Positions 11,849 to 20,851 of a stretch of 64,000 bases of DNA are shown piece by piece. Origin of the DNA: an endosymbiont of Escarpia spicata (GTDB taxonomy: Bacteria > Pseudomonadota > Gammaproteobacteria > Chromatiales > Chromatiaceae); assembly GCA_003349915.1 (NCBI GenBank), contig QFXE01000005.1:582363-646362 (forward strand). The letters run 5' to 3'. Under the pieces are notes generated by a model that saw only the letters and a list, made by a program, of their open reading frames with translations, had not been told where the DNA came from and made no database searches. How positions within the stretch are numbered: position 1 is the stretch's first letter; each line of letters starts with the position of its first letter. Position numbers and translations under genes: made by a program.

Positions 11849-11870
11849 TTCTGCTTTGTCAGGTTATCCT

Positions 11871-11947
11871 ATGTAAGTGCGCCTCGCGTACAATTGTGGA
11901 TGCAAACGGAAAAACAACACCGCCTGATGCGCACAGCGCACCCTACA
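11871..11947. repeat. REP-like palindromic repeat, copy 1
   Basis: A ~77-base unit starting ATGTAAGTGCGCCTCGCG and ending GCGCACAGCGCACCCTACA. Its ends are complementary (GTAGGGTGCGC-type), although the left arm is slightly degenerate. It is followed directly by a second, better preserved copy. The family recurs as a short piece near 31228. Confidence 0.7.
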
Positions 11948-11959
11948 GAGGTTTTTGCT

Positions 11960-12037
11960 ATGTAGGGTGCGCCTCGCGCACCATTGCGGATGTGAACGGA
12001 AAAACAATGCCGTTTGCTGTGCACTGCGCACCCTACA
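11960..12037. repeat. REP-like palindromic repeat, copy 2
   Basis: A second tandem unit, ATGTAGGGTGCGCCTCGCG to TGCGCACCCTACA, about 80 percent like copy 1 by eye, with a central GCGGATGTGAACGGAAAAAC shared with it. The GTAGGGTGCGC and GCGCACCCTAC arms are inverted. No ORF is present. It separates ahcY from metF. Confidence 0.7.
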
Positions 12038-12076
12038 AAGTATTTCAGTAATTCGTATTAAGCCAAGGACATTCCA

Positions 12077-12916
12077 ATGACAACGAATCGATCCTTCAGT
12101 TTTGAGCTCTTCCCCCCCAAAACGGAGAAGGGATTCGAAAATCTGAAGACTGCCGTCAACCAGCTCAATGCACTGAATCCCGAGTTCTTTTCGGTCACCT
12201 ACGGTGCCGGCGGCTCGACCCAGGATCGCACCTTTGCCAGTGTCGACTGGCTGCGAGAACAGCAGATCGAAACCGCGCCCCATCTCTCCTGTATCGGCTC
12301 CAGCCGTGAAGAGATTTTGCAGATACTCGATCGCTACCATGAGCAGAAGATTCGGCGGCTTGTGGCGCTCCGGGGAGACCTGCCCTCAGGAGCCGGACTC
12401 GGCAGCCTGGGTGAACTCAACTATGCCAATGAACTGGTTGAAATGATCAAAGAGAGGTATGGCGACCATTTCTACATTGAGGTGGCTGCCTATCCTGAGT
12501 TTCACCCACAGGCGAACAGCGCAAAGGCCGATTTGAAAAACTTCAAGCGCAAAGTAGAAGCCGGTGCCGACGGAGCAATAACCCAATACTTCTATAACCC
12601 GGACGCCTATTTCTGCTTCGTGGAAGAGTGCAGCGACATGGGTATAGACATCCCAATCGTGCCTGGCATCATGCCGATCACCAACTACGTGCAGTTGGCA
12701 AGATTTTCAGATGCCTGCGGCGCGGAGATCCCCCGCTGGGTACGCAGACGCCTGGAAAGTTTTGGAGACGACCTGGAGGGCATCCGGGCATTCGGCGCTG
12801 AGGTGGTAACTGAACTTTGCAGGCGACTGCTGGATGGCGGCGCACCGGGTCTTCATTTCTACACCATGAACCAGGCGACACCTACGCTGAAAATCTGGAA
12901 TAATCTTGGGCTGTGA
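12077..12916 (+). CDS. metF: 5,10-methylenetetrahydrofolate reductase
   Basis: A 279-residue flavoprotein that reduces methylene-THF to methyl-THF for methionine synthesis. It starts RSFSFELFPPKTEKGFENL, as typical MetF does, and has FSVTYGAGGSTQDRT, LVALRGDLPSG, VAAYPEFHPQA with the catalytic-region His, and ITQYFYNPDAYF. It follows ahcY across the two REP-like units and completes the methyl-cycle cluster. Confidence 0.95.
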   Translation: MTTNRSFSFELFPPKTEKGFENLKTAVNQLNALNPEFFSVTYGAGGSTQDRTFASVDWLREQQIETAPHLSCIGSSREEILQILDRYHEQKIRRLVALRGDLPSGAGLGSLGELNYANELVEMIKERYGDHFYIEVAAYPEFHPQANSAKADLKNFKRKVEAGADGAITQYFYNPDAYFCFVEECSDMGIDIPIVPGIMPITNYVQLARFSDACGAEIPRWVRRRLESFGDDLEGIRAFGAEVVTELCRRLLDGGAPGLHFYTMNQATPTLKIWNNLGL

Positions 12917-13307
12917 CAGGATCTAATTACACGGGTGCGCGGAATCCGTAGCACCGTCGTTATGGATAAATTTGGGTAGCCGCGCGGCACCTGAAAGCAG
13001 GCATCCAACCTGTTGGCATGCGCTCAGAGCAGAGTAAGACCTCGTCACTGAATCGCCCTTTTGGCCCGATTTTTTGGGAAATACCGACAGGTTACAAAGG
13101 GGCTTATGCCCGGCAAATAATTCTTTGACTTCTCTTGGAGATTGCCGGGTTTAATACTGTTTGGCTACAACTGCGTTGTTGTGTAGCTGGTAACCCGGTT
13201 GAATATGAAAGATACGCTTATTCGTAGATGCCGTCGAAACAACGCAGGTTCATCAACAATCTCTCGCCGCGTTCTCCCCCACAACCACTGTAGCAATCAA
13301 CCCACAG
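12917..13307. other. Intergenic region with mutually exclusive stems
   Basis: About 390 bases between the 3' ends of metF and the convergent small Lys-rich gene. There is no convincing ORF. CCCGGCAA (13109-13116) can pair with TTGCCGGG (13142-13149), while CCGGGTT (13145-13151) can instead pair with AACCCGG (13192-13198), enclosing an inner GCTACAAC...GTTGTTGTGTAGC stem. The two pairings exclude each other. Confidence 0.35.
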
Positions 13308-13556
13308 CTATGATTTCTGTAATTTTTTAAGCGCCTTCAAGCCCTTTTTTCGTTGCAGGTAGATGATATCCAGCGCCTTCTGAATGCGTTTATGCTCTTT
13401 CTCGTTCTTCTCTTTACCCAGTTTATCCTTAAGCGCACGCTGCTGCTTCTTGAGCTTCTGCAAAACCTCTTTCATGCAGTCCTTCCGCTTACACTGCTTT
13501 AATTTATCAGCGTCAACGTACTCTTGAACCCTTTTAAGTAATTTTGGTATTTTCAT
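13308..13556 (-). CDS. Small Lys-rich coiled-coil-like protein, unknown function
   Basis: An 82-residue, very basic protein with about a third Lys/Arg and long helical heptad-like runs. It starts MKIPKLLKRVQEYVDADKLK and contains CKRKDC, then a KKQQRALKDKLGKEKNEKEH stretch. It lies 13 bases downstream of the Na/Pi-cotransporter reading frame on the same strand, so it is probably co-transcribed with it. I do not recognise a named family. The upstream sequence has no strong Shine-Dalgarno, which lowers certainty. Its context suggests a link with phosphate transport or PhoU-type regulation; that is inference only. Confidence 0.55.
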   Translation of the reverse strand: MKIPKLLKRVQEYVDADKLKQCKRKDCMKEVLQKLKKQQRALKDKLGKEKNEKEHKRIQKALDIIYLQRKKGLKALKKLQKS

Positions 13557-13569
13557 ACTATTCGTTTGA

Positions 13570-15377
13570 CTATAGCAGGTTACTATCCCGCTCTAGTACT
13601 TCAGCGATGTCTTCGTCATCCAGGGCGATTAAACGTTCTGCGTCTTTCATCGACTGCATACCCGTGGCAAAAAGGACCTCCCCCATCTGCACCAAATTCT
13701 TGGTCACATCATAGGCATAGGCTGCATCATTCATCAAGGAGGTGGCCATATGCGGAGTAATGCTCTCATCGCGAATAAGGGATTCAAGCGTACCGTTCAC
13801 CGTCGTATCGTTCTCTTCCATCTCCACCTTCATGATGTCGAGTGAGAGGACACTGGTCGGGTCGTCCCCCTCCTGTTGCACCACACCCAAGCGGCGCAAC
13901 ACCGAACCCAGGTAGCTACGGATCCTGTTGTATTCAGCACGGATATGATCGTTGTCCGAGACGATGTACTGGGACAGGTTCTTATGCATGTGCTTGGTAT
14001 CTTTAATCGCCTCGACAATATCACGTCCGGCGGCACGCAGGGCAAAAAGTTCGTCCGCCTGCTCCGGTTCCATGGTTGACTGTGCGCGGCTGGTGAAATT
14101 GACTATTTCGCTGTAGAGACCTTTGACGTTCTTCTCGTATTCGGCATCTATATCGATAGGCATGACTTTGGTGGATTCGGCAGCCACCTCATCCAGGTCT
14201 TTGTCCGAAACTATGTCGTGCCGGTGCAGACTGAGTCCATGGGCAATAATTGCGAAGGCGTTATCGTAGAGATGCAGCGTCTCTTTCCGCACCGCTTCGA
14301 TGGCAGTGTCAGGCAACTCGATGACGGAATCGTTCAAATACTTAGGCTCCGCCACAGATACCACCTTCTCCGGCATCCGCTGCATCAGGAAATTCACCAG
14401 TGTATTGATGAACGGAAGCATTGCCAGAATCCCGATAATATTGAAAATAGAGTGGAACACCGCAAGTTTCAAGGTGTAGTCATCGGCCGCGATACCAACG
14501 ACACTACTGACCCAATCCACCCCGTCCGCGATCTGATAGAGGAAGATGATGGCAATGATCGCAGTCACCATATTGAAAACAAGATGGGCGCCTGCCAGAC
14601 GCTTGCCCTGCACGTTCGAACTCATGGAGCCGAGGATCGCCGTTATGGTCGTACCGATATTGGCGCCAATCGCCAGCGCAAGGGCATTCTCATAAGTGAT
14701 CTGCTGTGCCGCCAACGCTGTGATAATGATAACCAGGGTAGCGTGGCTTGACTGCATCACCACCGTGGCAAAGACGCCGATAAGGGTGAACAGGAGGATA
14801 CCGGGGTAACCCGCCACCACAAATGCCGTCAGATCAATGGTGTCACGGAAGGCCTCGAAGCCCTCCTTTGATGGATGCCGAGGAAGAGGAAGCCGAGCCC
14901 GGCCAGGATATAACCGAACCCTTTCAGATTCCTGGATTTCTGAAACACCAAAATAATGCCGAAAACCAGCATCGGCATGGCGTAGGCGGAGATTTTTACC
15001 TTCAAACCCAACCCGGCAATCAGCCAGGCACCCGTGGTCGTGCCCAGATTGGCGCCAAAAATGATACCAATACCAGCCGCCAGACCGATCAGTCCTGCGC
15101 CCAGGAAGGAGATGGTGATGACCGATACCAGCGAACTGGATTGCATGATCGTAGTGCTGACGACACCAAAACTGATTGCCTTCCAGGTGCCGTCAGTGGT
15201 TTTGCGAAGCAGGCGTTCCAGCAGACCGCCTGTGAACGCCTTGAAACCCTCTTCAAGGAAAAGCATGCCAAACAGGAAGATAGAGACACCGGCGGCTATC
15301 TCTTTGAAATTGGGGCTGATCCAGAATCCATAAGCAAGCATGAACAGAATGGTAGGTAGGACGATTTTCCCGATCAT
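13570..15377 (-). pseudogene. Na/Pi cotransporter with C-terminal PhoU domain, frameshifted
   Basis: Two adjacent frames make one gene. The 5' frame (15377-14829) encodes the N-terminal Na/Pi repeat with TTIMQSSSLVSVITISFLGAG and GANLGTTTGAW. The 3' frame (14820-13570) begins inside the second repeat, VVMQSSHATLVIIITALAA and GANIGTTITAILGSM, and continues into a PhoU-like helical tail of about 250 residues. The break is near 14872: the 5' frame reads LGFLFLGIH then nonsense, whereas the other frame gives KEGFEAFRDTIDLTAF directly. Relatives have GIHxMKEGFE here, so about four bases (HM region) seem lost. The coding sequence is otherwise intact, so a sequencing error or a recent mutation are both possible. 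Confidence 0.8.
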
Positions 15378-15683
15378 TCTGGCAATTTCCCCAAAAAAAA
15401 TGAAAAAAGGACACCGTGCGCCTCCTCAGTGGAGGCGCACCGAATGCATTTCGTATCAGACTTCTTTGCTATGTGGACGAGCAGCGCACGTCAGAAAATA
15501 GTTGCACTATTTCCGCTCAATTTGAGTGCGTTAGCTGGCGCTTGCAGGGGCTATATCCAAAAAGAACTTATTAGCCCATAGAAACTAAGTATAATTGTTT
15601 TGGGCTTTGTCATCAAACTGTAATAATACTGTAACAATGGCCTGATTTTGATCCTCTCTGACCGAAAGACGCCTTTGACGGTC
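15378..15683. other. Intergenic region
   Basis: About 300 bases with the terminator described separately and no convincing ORF. The 15540-15640 part is AT-rich and should include the promoter of the Na/Pi gene, but I do not assert a specific -35/-10 pair. Confidence 0.3.
15416..15440 (-). terminator. Hairpin terminator upstream of the Na/Pi gene
   Basis: GTGCGCCTCC (15416-15425) and GGAGGCGCAC (15431-15440) form a perfect 10-bp stem with a 5-base loop. On the minus strand it is followed by GGTGTCCTTTTTTC, a good rho-independent pattern. It probably ends transcripts from the phosphatase gene (stop 15684), about 240 bases upstream, and may attenuate read-through into the Na/Pi gene that starts at 15377. 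Confidence 0.65.
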
Positions 15684-17138
15684 TCAATTTTCGATCGCGT
15701 TGATCAGCGGAATCAAATGCTCGACGGGGTAGTGAAACGGATACAGCCGGCCACCCACCTGTGCCATAACACCGACCCATTGGTCATTACTGGCATAGAT
15801 CACATAGTGATTATCGATGTCACCCACATTTTCCCAGAGGGTGTCATCACTGGTCATCGGCGTATGACCGACGATGACCGGGGTATCTGGAGCCAGATCG
15901 AAATATTTGCGGAATTTCTTCACTTCCCTTCTAAAATACCCGGAGGGAGAGTTGGGGCGCCGAATGCGATTTTGGGTCACTTCCCGGATCAATTTCGGAT
16001 GTTGGCGAATGTTGACCAATTCCTGACGCGAGGTGGAACGGGTAGGCGGCCCGGCATGGCAGGCGATGAAATTCTTTGAATAGGCGATATAGGGAAGCTG
16101 CTCATAGAAACGTGCCATCTCGTTCCTGTACGCCTTGCCCCTGATCTTTACCAACGCCTTTTCCCACAGCATCCCCTGCGGCACACCCTGCTTTCCGATC
16201 TCCTCAGAAAAACTGTCGTGATTGCCCCGCAAATAGAACACCTGCCGTGGAAAACGCAGCTTCAATTTGAAGATCAGATCCATAATCAGTATTGAGCTCT
16301 CCATCCGCTCAAGTTTCCCGGTGTCTTCGCAATGCACGGCATCACCCAGAATCACCAAAGCGGCATTGCCTTTCTTCAGCTCCTTGAGGAAACCACTCTG
16401 ACTCAAAATCACCAGCAGATTATCCGCCTTGGTATGCAGATCTCCGAGAAGAATCGGTGTCGTTCCAGGGGGGAGCTCCACCACACCCCCGGGTTGCCCA
16501 CTGTCATCCTCTACCCGGTATGCCTCCTTCTCCATCACCTTGTTGACACGCCGTATCATCGACAGTGCATCATCAGCAGGCAGCATTTTGACAGGGCCGC
16601 CGAAAATGGAACGGAGCCGTTTCAGCTTGGCCAGTCTCCATTTGTTGATGCGGTGGAGCTGTTTATCCTTCAACAGGGGTGAAATACAGGCGTGATGCTT
16701 CGCATCTAAATTCTTGAATACCAAACTGCCGTTATCATTGACGATGCTGAGATGGCGCTCCGCAATATTCTGCGGAAGGTTGAGCAGGTCCTTTTGCGCT
16801 GCATTGCCTTTTCCCAGGATAATTTTCTTACCCTCATTGATTGGGAGAAAACCGGACACTCCCTTGTAATAACTCTTGGGGTCAAACATGATATAGCGTC
16901 CCGTTTGAAACCCCTTCTGCGAGTGATTCATCGGCCGTTCCGGATAGATATGCAGGGTCTTTCCGTCGGGGCCGACATTAAGCTGTATCGGATAATTCTC
17001 CATCTGCAGGCGAACCTTCTTGTCTTCCAGGAGGTAGGCCTTCTTGAGATCCAGTTCTTTGCATTGCGCCAACCCGGAAAAACTCTCCTTGAGCCGTTTC
17101 ATCAATCCCTTTTGCTGCTTGGAACTTTGTGTAGCCAT
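15684..17138 (-). CDS. Calcineurin-like metallophosphoesterase (Ser/Thr phosphatase type)
   Basis: About 484 residues. The N-terminal ~215 residues are basic and not recognised. The C-terminal part carries the metallophosphoesterase motifs in order: LLGDLHTKADN (GDxH-like), LVILGDAVH (GDxxx), FYLRGNHDSFSEE (GNHD), FIACHAGPPTRS and VIVGHTPMTSDD (GHTP). It is probably a cytosolic protein or small-molecule phosphatase. The ATG at 17138 is three bases after the stop of the upstream P-loop ATPase gene, and an in-frame TTG at 17141 is less likely. This tight coupling suggests a functional pair. Confidence 0.8.
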   Translation of the reverse strand: MATQSSKQQKGLMKRLKESFSGLAQCKELDLKKAYLLEDKKVRLQMENYPIQLNVGPDGKTLHIYPERPMNHSQKGFQTGRYIMFDPKSYYKGVSGFLPINEGKKIILGKGNAAQKDLLNLPQNIAERHLSIVNDNGSLVFKNLDAKHHACISPLLKDKQLHRINKWRLAKLKRLRSIFGGPVKMLPADDALSMIRRVNKVMEKEAYRVEDDSGQPGGVVELPPGTTPILLGDLHTKADNLLVILSQSGFLKELKKGNAALVILGDAVHCEDTGKLERMESSILIMDLIFKLKLRFPRQVFYLRGNHDSFSEEIGKQGVPQGMLWEKALVKIRGKAYRNEMARFYEQLPYIAYSKNFIACHAGPPTRSTSRQELVNIRQHPKLIREVTQNRIRRPNSPSGYFRREVKKFRKYFDLAPDTPVIVGHTPMTSDDTLWENVGDIDNHYVIYASNDQWVGVMAQVGGRLYPFHYPVEHLIPLINAIEN

Positions 17139-17141
17139 CAA

Positions 17142-17759
17142 TTATTGCTCAGGGTCAATGATTTGCAGGGGAACGTCGTCGGTATCTTCTCTCAGATAGA
17201 CATTGAGACCACTCTGGTGCAGATAGAGGGCCACTTGCCGGTATACCTGAATCTGAGATTCTATGGTCTTCAGTTCGAGATCCACATCCACATGATGCGT
17301 ACCCCGCTTGCTCCTCTCCAGCCGGCGCTCCAACAAGAGGGGGGCAGGAGGCAACAGGAACTCAAACACATAACGCCAACGCCAGTTGACGGAGAAAAAA
17401 TAGCGTTTTTCCGGCGGTATTCTTATCCGCTCAAGATCGATCACCGGCCTGGCATCAGCTTCCAACCACTCTTTGTCGAAGAGGGCCAGTGCCTGCTCAA
17501 AGCCAACGAAGGGAAAACCAAGATGAATCTCGCGCGGGCGCAGGGAGAGACTTTGCGCCGTCCACCACTTGTTCTGCGTCAGATCGATATAACCCTCTTC
17601 CGACCAGCCACCGAGCTTACGGATCAGGCTGCTCTTTCCTGCACCGGGCGGCCCGGTGATCAACAACTGCCTAAAAGTGATATGCCCGGGGAAGGTGACG
17701 TCCTTTATGATCTGTACATCGTCGAGTGGAGCAGTTTCAAACGGCATCGTTATCGTCAT
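17142..17759 (-). CDS. P-loop ATPase/kinase-like protein paired with the phosphatase
   Basis: A 205-residue protein with a clear Walker A motif, LLITGPPGAGKSSLIRKLGG, around residue 32-50, followed by EEGYIDLTQNKWW. It has no AAA+ extension and the fold looks like a small nucleoside/nucleotide-kinase-type P-loop domain. Its stop is next to the start of the metallophosphoesterase gene, so translation is probably coupled. A kinase/phosphatase pair acting on the same substrate is an inference; neither substrate is known. I do not recognise a specific named family. Confidence 0.7.
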   Translation of the reverse strand: MTITMPFETAPLDDVQIIKDVTFPGHITFRQLLITGPPGAGKSSLIRKLGGWSEEGYIDLTQNKWWTAQSLSLRPREIHLGFPFVGFEQALALFDKEWLEADARPVIDLERIRIPPEKRYFFSVNWRWRYVFEFLLPPAPLLLERRLERSKRGTHHVDVDLELKTIESQIQVYRQVALYLHQSGLNVYLREDTDDVPLQIIDPEQ

Positions 17760-17813
17760 ACTGTGGCAGTGGCCGGATACCGGCTGAATTTACCCGCCGA
17801 ATAATAGCAAAAA

Positions 17814-17839
17814 GCAGGGCTCCGTAGAGGGAGCCCTGC
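17814..17839 (-). terminator. Rho-independent terminator of pit
   Basis: GCAGGGCTCC and GGAGCCCTGC form a 10-bp stem with a 6-base loop. On the minus strand it is followed by TTTTTGC, 14 bases after the pit stop codon. Confidence 0.85.
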
Positions 17840-17853
17840 CATCGGCGTATTAT

Positions 17854-19119
17854 TTAGCTGAAGATGCCTTTGAACAGGAAGAAGAAGGCCGCTGCCAAGA
17901 TGCCACCTGCGGGCAGGGTTATAAACCAGGAGAGCACAATATTACCGACCACGCGAAGGTCAATCGCTCCAACACCCCGCGCCAGGCCCACACCCATCAC
18001 CGCACCAACGGCAATCTGGGTGGTGGATACCGGCAGACCGGTTTTGGAGGCAAGTACCACAGTGGTCGCCGCCGCCAATGTGGCGCAGTAGCCACGGGTC
18101 GGCGTCAGCTCCGTTATCTTGGTACCGATGGTCTGCATTACCTTGTAACCCATGGTAGCCAGACCAAGCACGATTCCGATGCCGCCAAGCACCAGGATCC
18201 AGAGAGGAAGACCCGCCTTCTGATTGATGTCACCAGTGTTCTGGACGACGGAGACTACTGCCGCCATGGGACCGATGCCGTTGGCCACATCATTGGAGCC
18301 ATGAGCGAAGGCCATGGCACATGCGGTGAAAATCATCATGGGGGTGAAGGCCTTCTCCACGCTGGCATAGTGGTAATCTTTGTCTGCGTTTTCATCGACC
18401 TGGATGCGGTTGATCAGTACCTTGCCGATAATGGCAACAACAATGCCGAAAATCGTAGCCGCCACAAAGCTCTCCGCTACAGAAAACTCCAGATTGAGGT
18501 GCTTAAGCCCTTTGAACATGGTGACCAGGGAGACGATCCAGCCCACCAGGAAGATATAGACAGGCCCCCAGGTCTTCGCCTTGTCAAAGGGGTTATCTGT
18601 GTTGAGGATCAGTTTTCGGATACTGAGCATCAGCAATAACGCGATAACCCCGCCGATCAGAGGCGATACGAGCCAGCTGGCGACGATGCTGCCGATCTTA
18701 CCCCAGTTAACCGCATCCACACCGATGCCTGCCACGGCAAAACCGACAATGGCGCCAACAATGGAGTGCGTGGTGGAGACGGGCCAACCTCTGGTTGAGG
18801 CGATCATCAGCCAGATGCCTGCGGCAAGCAGCGCTGCCAACATGCCGTACACCAACAGTTCGGGCGAGCCACTGATACTGCTGGGATCAATGATGCCTTT
18901 GCGGATGGTTTTGGTCACGGTACCACCCGCGATGAAGGCCCCCGCAAACTCGAAGATAGCGGCAATGATAATGGCCTGTTTGACCGTGATGGCCCCGGAG
19001 CCAACCGGCATACCCATGGCATTGGCGACATCATTGGCACCAATACCCCAACTCATATAAAGACCGAAAACGACGGCCATACCGATAAACAAAAAACCCC
19101 ATTCGGAGATAATTTCCAT
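17854..19119 (-). CDS. pit: Inorganic phosphate transporter, PiT family
   Basis: A 421-residue inner-membrane phosphate/cation symporter with about ten membrane helices. The duplicated PiT signature is visible as SWGIGANDVANAMG near the N-terminus and FAHGSNDVANGIGPMAA in the second half, each followed by a PVSTTHSIVG- or PVSTTQIAVG-type loop. The frame is open from 19167, but the ATG at 19119 (MEIISEWGFLFIG) is chosen because GAGGGG lies eight bases upstream and the family begins there. It is directly downstream of a DUF47 gene, the usual Pit accessory arrangement, and ends in a clear terminator. Confidence 0.93.
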   Translation of the reverse strand: MEIISEWGFLFIGMAVVFGLYMSWGIGANDVANAMGMPVGSGAITVKQAIIIAAIFEFAGAFIAGGTVTKTIRKGIIDPSSISGSPELLVYGMLAALLAAGIWLMIASTRGWPVSTTHSIVGAIVGFAVAGIGVDAVNWGKIGSIVASWLVSPLIGGVIALLLMLSIRKLILNTDNPFDKAKTWGPVYIFLVGWIVSLVTMFKGLKHLNLEFSVAESFVAATIFGIVVAIIGKVLINRIQVDENADKDYHYASVEKAFTPMMIFTACAMAFAHGSNDVANGIGPMAAVVSVVQNTGDINQKAGLPLWILVLGGIGIVLGLATMGYKVMQTIGTKITELTPTRGYCATLAAATTVVLASKTGLPVSTTQIAVGAVMGVGLARGVGAIDLRVVGNIVLSWFITLPAGGILAAAFFFLFKGIFS

Positions 19120-19234
19120 TGCTGGACCCCTCAGTATACCCGTGGTAGGAGGCAACAAATCCCCCACACGCCGGGCGTATAGAACAAAAAATCGACAGAA
19201 ACCTTACAACCTTAAGCTGAAGGCGATGATGCAA

Positions 19235-19915
19235 TCAGCGAGCAATCAATAGAAGCATACGGTCACCAACCTTCTCACCGTAATCCGCCAGGTCGCCAAT
19301 CCACTGCAACATCTGGTACCAGAACATGACAGAGACGGGTTTAAGATCATCTTCCATCGCGAACAGGCTTTGAGCGAGCGCAATCCCCATGTCGTCGGTT
19401 TCATCTTCCAGCTTGCTGAGCGCTTCGACCATCTCCTGCACCCTGGTGGCATCGCGCCCCCGGAAGCCGCTTTCGATCAGCTCATCCAGCTCTTCGATGA
19501 TGGTCGCAGCATGATTGCAGGTATCGATACAGCGTTGCACAAAGGCGACCAATGGCTCAGCCATACCCTCCGGCACCGACATATCACGCTCAGTCATCAA
19601 GCCGGCGATATCCTGTGCTACATTGGCAATAGTGTCCTGCAGGTCCAGTAACTCAAGCAGATCACGGCGATCGACCGGCATGAACAGGCTTTTTGGCAAG
19701 TGAGCCCTCAAATCGTGCTTGAGGGTGTCCGCCTCGCCCTCTTTAGCAAAAATCTTCTCTTTCTGCTCGACAAGTGCCGTATTGTCTCCCGCCACCAGGG
19801 CATCAAACAGGGCAGGAACCTCAAGAACGCACTCGTTAACGATGCGCATATGGGCCTGCAGTGGCTTGAATGGGCTGCTTCCCAGCAAGGAAGCAATTGG
19901 GTTGGTAGTCCGCAT
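19235..19915 (-). CDS. DUF47/PhoU-like Pit accessory protein (TIGR00153-type)
   Basis: A 226-residue all-helical PhoU-like protein. It starts NPIASLLGSSPFKPLQAHM and has the family-typical LPKSLFMPVDRRDLLELLDLQD segment and a C-terminal WIGDLADYGEKVGDRM helix. Proteins of this group are encoded next to PiT transporters and are thought to modulate phosphate uptake; the mechanism is not shown by the sequence. It is the first gene of a two-gene operon with pit, 115 bases apart. Confidence 0.88.
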   Translation of the reverse strand: MRTTNPIASLLGSSPFKPLQAHMRIVNECVLEVPALFDALVAGDNTALVEQKEKIFAKEGEADTLKHDLRAHLPKSLFMPVDRRDLLELLDLQDTIANVAQDIAGLMTERDMSVPEGMAEPLVAFVQRCIDTCNHAATIIEELDELIESGFRGRDATRVQEMVEALSKLEDETDDMGIALAQSLFAMEDDLKPVSVMFWYQMLQWIGDLADYGEKVGDRMLLLIAR

Positions 19916-20851
19916 GTATGTCTCCGTATTACTTTGAATTTAACATCGATAAATCAGTAGCGTGAACTCAAGCTTTTGCGTGCTGGGAGAAGACTGTCAC
20001 CGCCATGCAGTTGACCCTTCCCTTTGCCGCAAGCAAAAGGCGACGCAAAGAAGCCCAGTCAGTGGATCTTCTTCATCCCTTAAAGTCAGACAAAAATTTC
20101 GTATCTCAAAAGGCTCCCCCCTTTTTTCGTTGGACGTCACTGCCGCCGCGAAATGCGACAAGCAGTTTTAATACTTGCCATGACTCAGCCATAGCGCCTC
20201 CACCCTCTCCATCTCATATACGCTGGAGACAACAACCAAGGGGTTGGAACAAGGCCAACCTGCGGATTCCGTCGCTTGTAATCGACAGCCCTAAGGATCA
20301 TCTTCATTGTATTGAGACGCGCCTGATGACTGGCATCCAAACGAATGATCGCCCAGAGAGCATGGTTGGTGCGGACAGGCCGTCACTCCCTGTTGCCGTG
20401 TTAAGTTGTTCTGTCATATTTGCCCCTCTGAAGCCAAAACAACCCGCCTCACGAGCATTTTTCTCACGCTTTTTGAAATAGTTATTTTTCATGCACATAT
20501 TACCCCTGTTAGTGCATTTCCGCATCAGGCAATGTAATAAAACCGTAATATAACCGACATATTATTGAGCTGGGTCAATTAGCCAAGGGGAGTATCAAAC
20601 TTGTAATGAGATCCGGTCATTACTCTGTCGATGGCATCTTAATGCCGGCATGCTGGATTGTAAGCAGAAAGGATTTTTTTCAGGAATGATACATCCTAGT
20701 TGACAGTAGGGTTGAGGGGTGGCGAGAATGGTCCTCTACTTAAAAAGCGCGATGATAAAGAACAATGAAATGGAACCAAAGCCAAGCAATGGATCTTGCG
20801 GCTAAATCCATCTCCCATCGCAAAAGCAACTTCCTATCTCTCTGATATAAA
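19916..20851. other. 936-bp region without a convincing gene; possible gene remnant
   Basis: Divergent spacer between the DUF47 gene and the acyltransferase gene. The long open frames on the plus strand (for example 20005-20481) have no family features. On the minus strand an ATG at 20417 has a good GAGGGG Shine-Dalgarno but stops after 37 codons. A different frame then reads plausibly (IIRLDASHQARLNTMKMILR, then RAVDYKRRNPQVGLVPTPW) to about 20190, which looks like a small frameshifted remnant of an unknown gene. Bases 20520-20850 are AT-richer and should hold promoters. Confidence 0.3.

Noticed and set aside
11864..12340. 158-codon minus-strand frame over the REP-like units and metF
   Set aside because: Its repeats merely translate the tandem palindromic units, and it overlaps metF.
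14829..15377. N-terminal half of the Na/Pi protein as an independent short gene
   Set aside because: Its C-terminal end becomes nonsense exactly where the next frame continues the family sequence, so one frameshifted gene is the better reading.
20005..20481. 158-codon plus-strand frame in the DUF47-acyltransferase spacer
   Set aside because: Composition and sequence lack any family feature, and the opposite strand shows a possible remnant.
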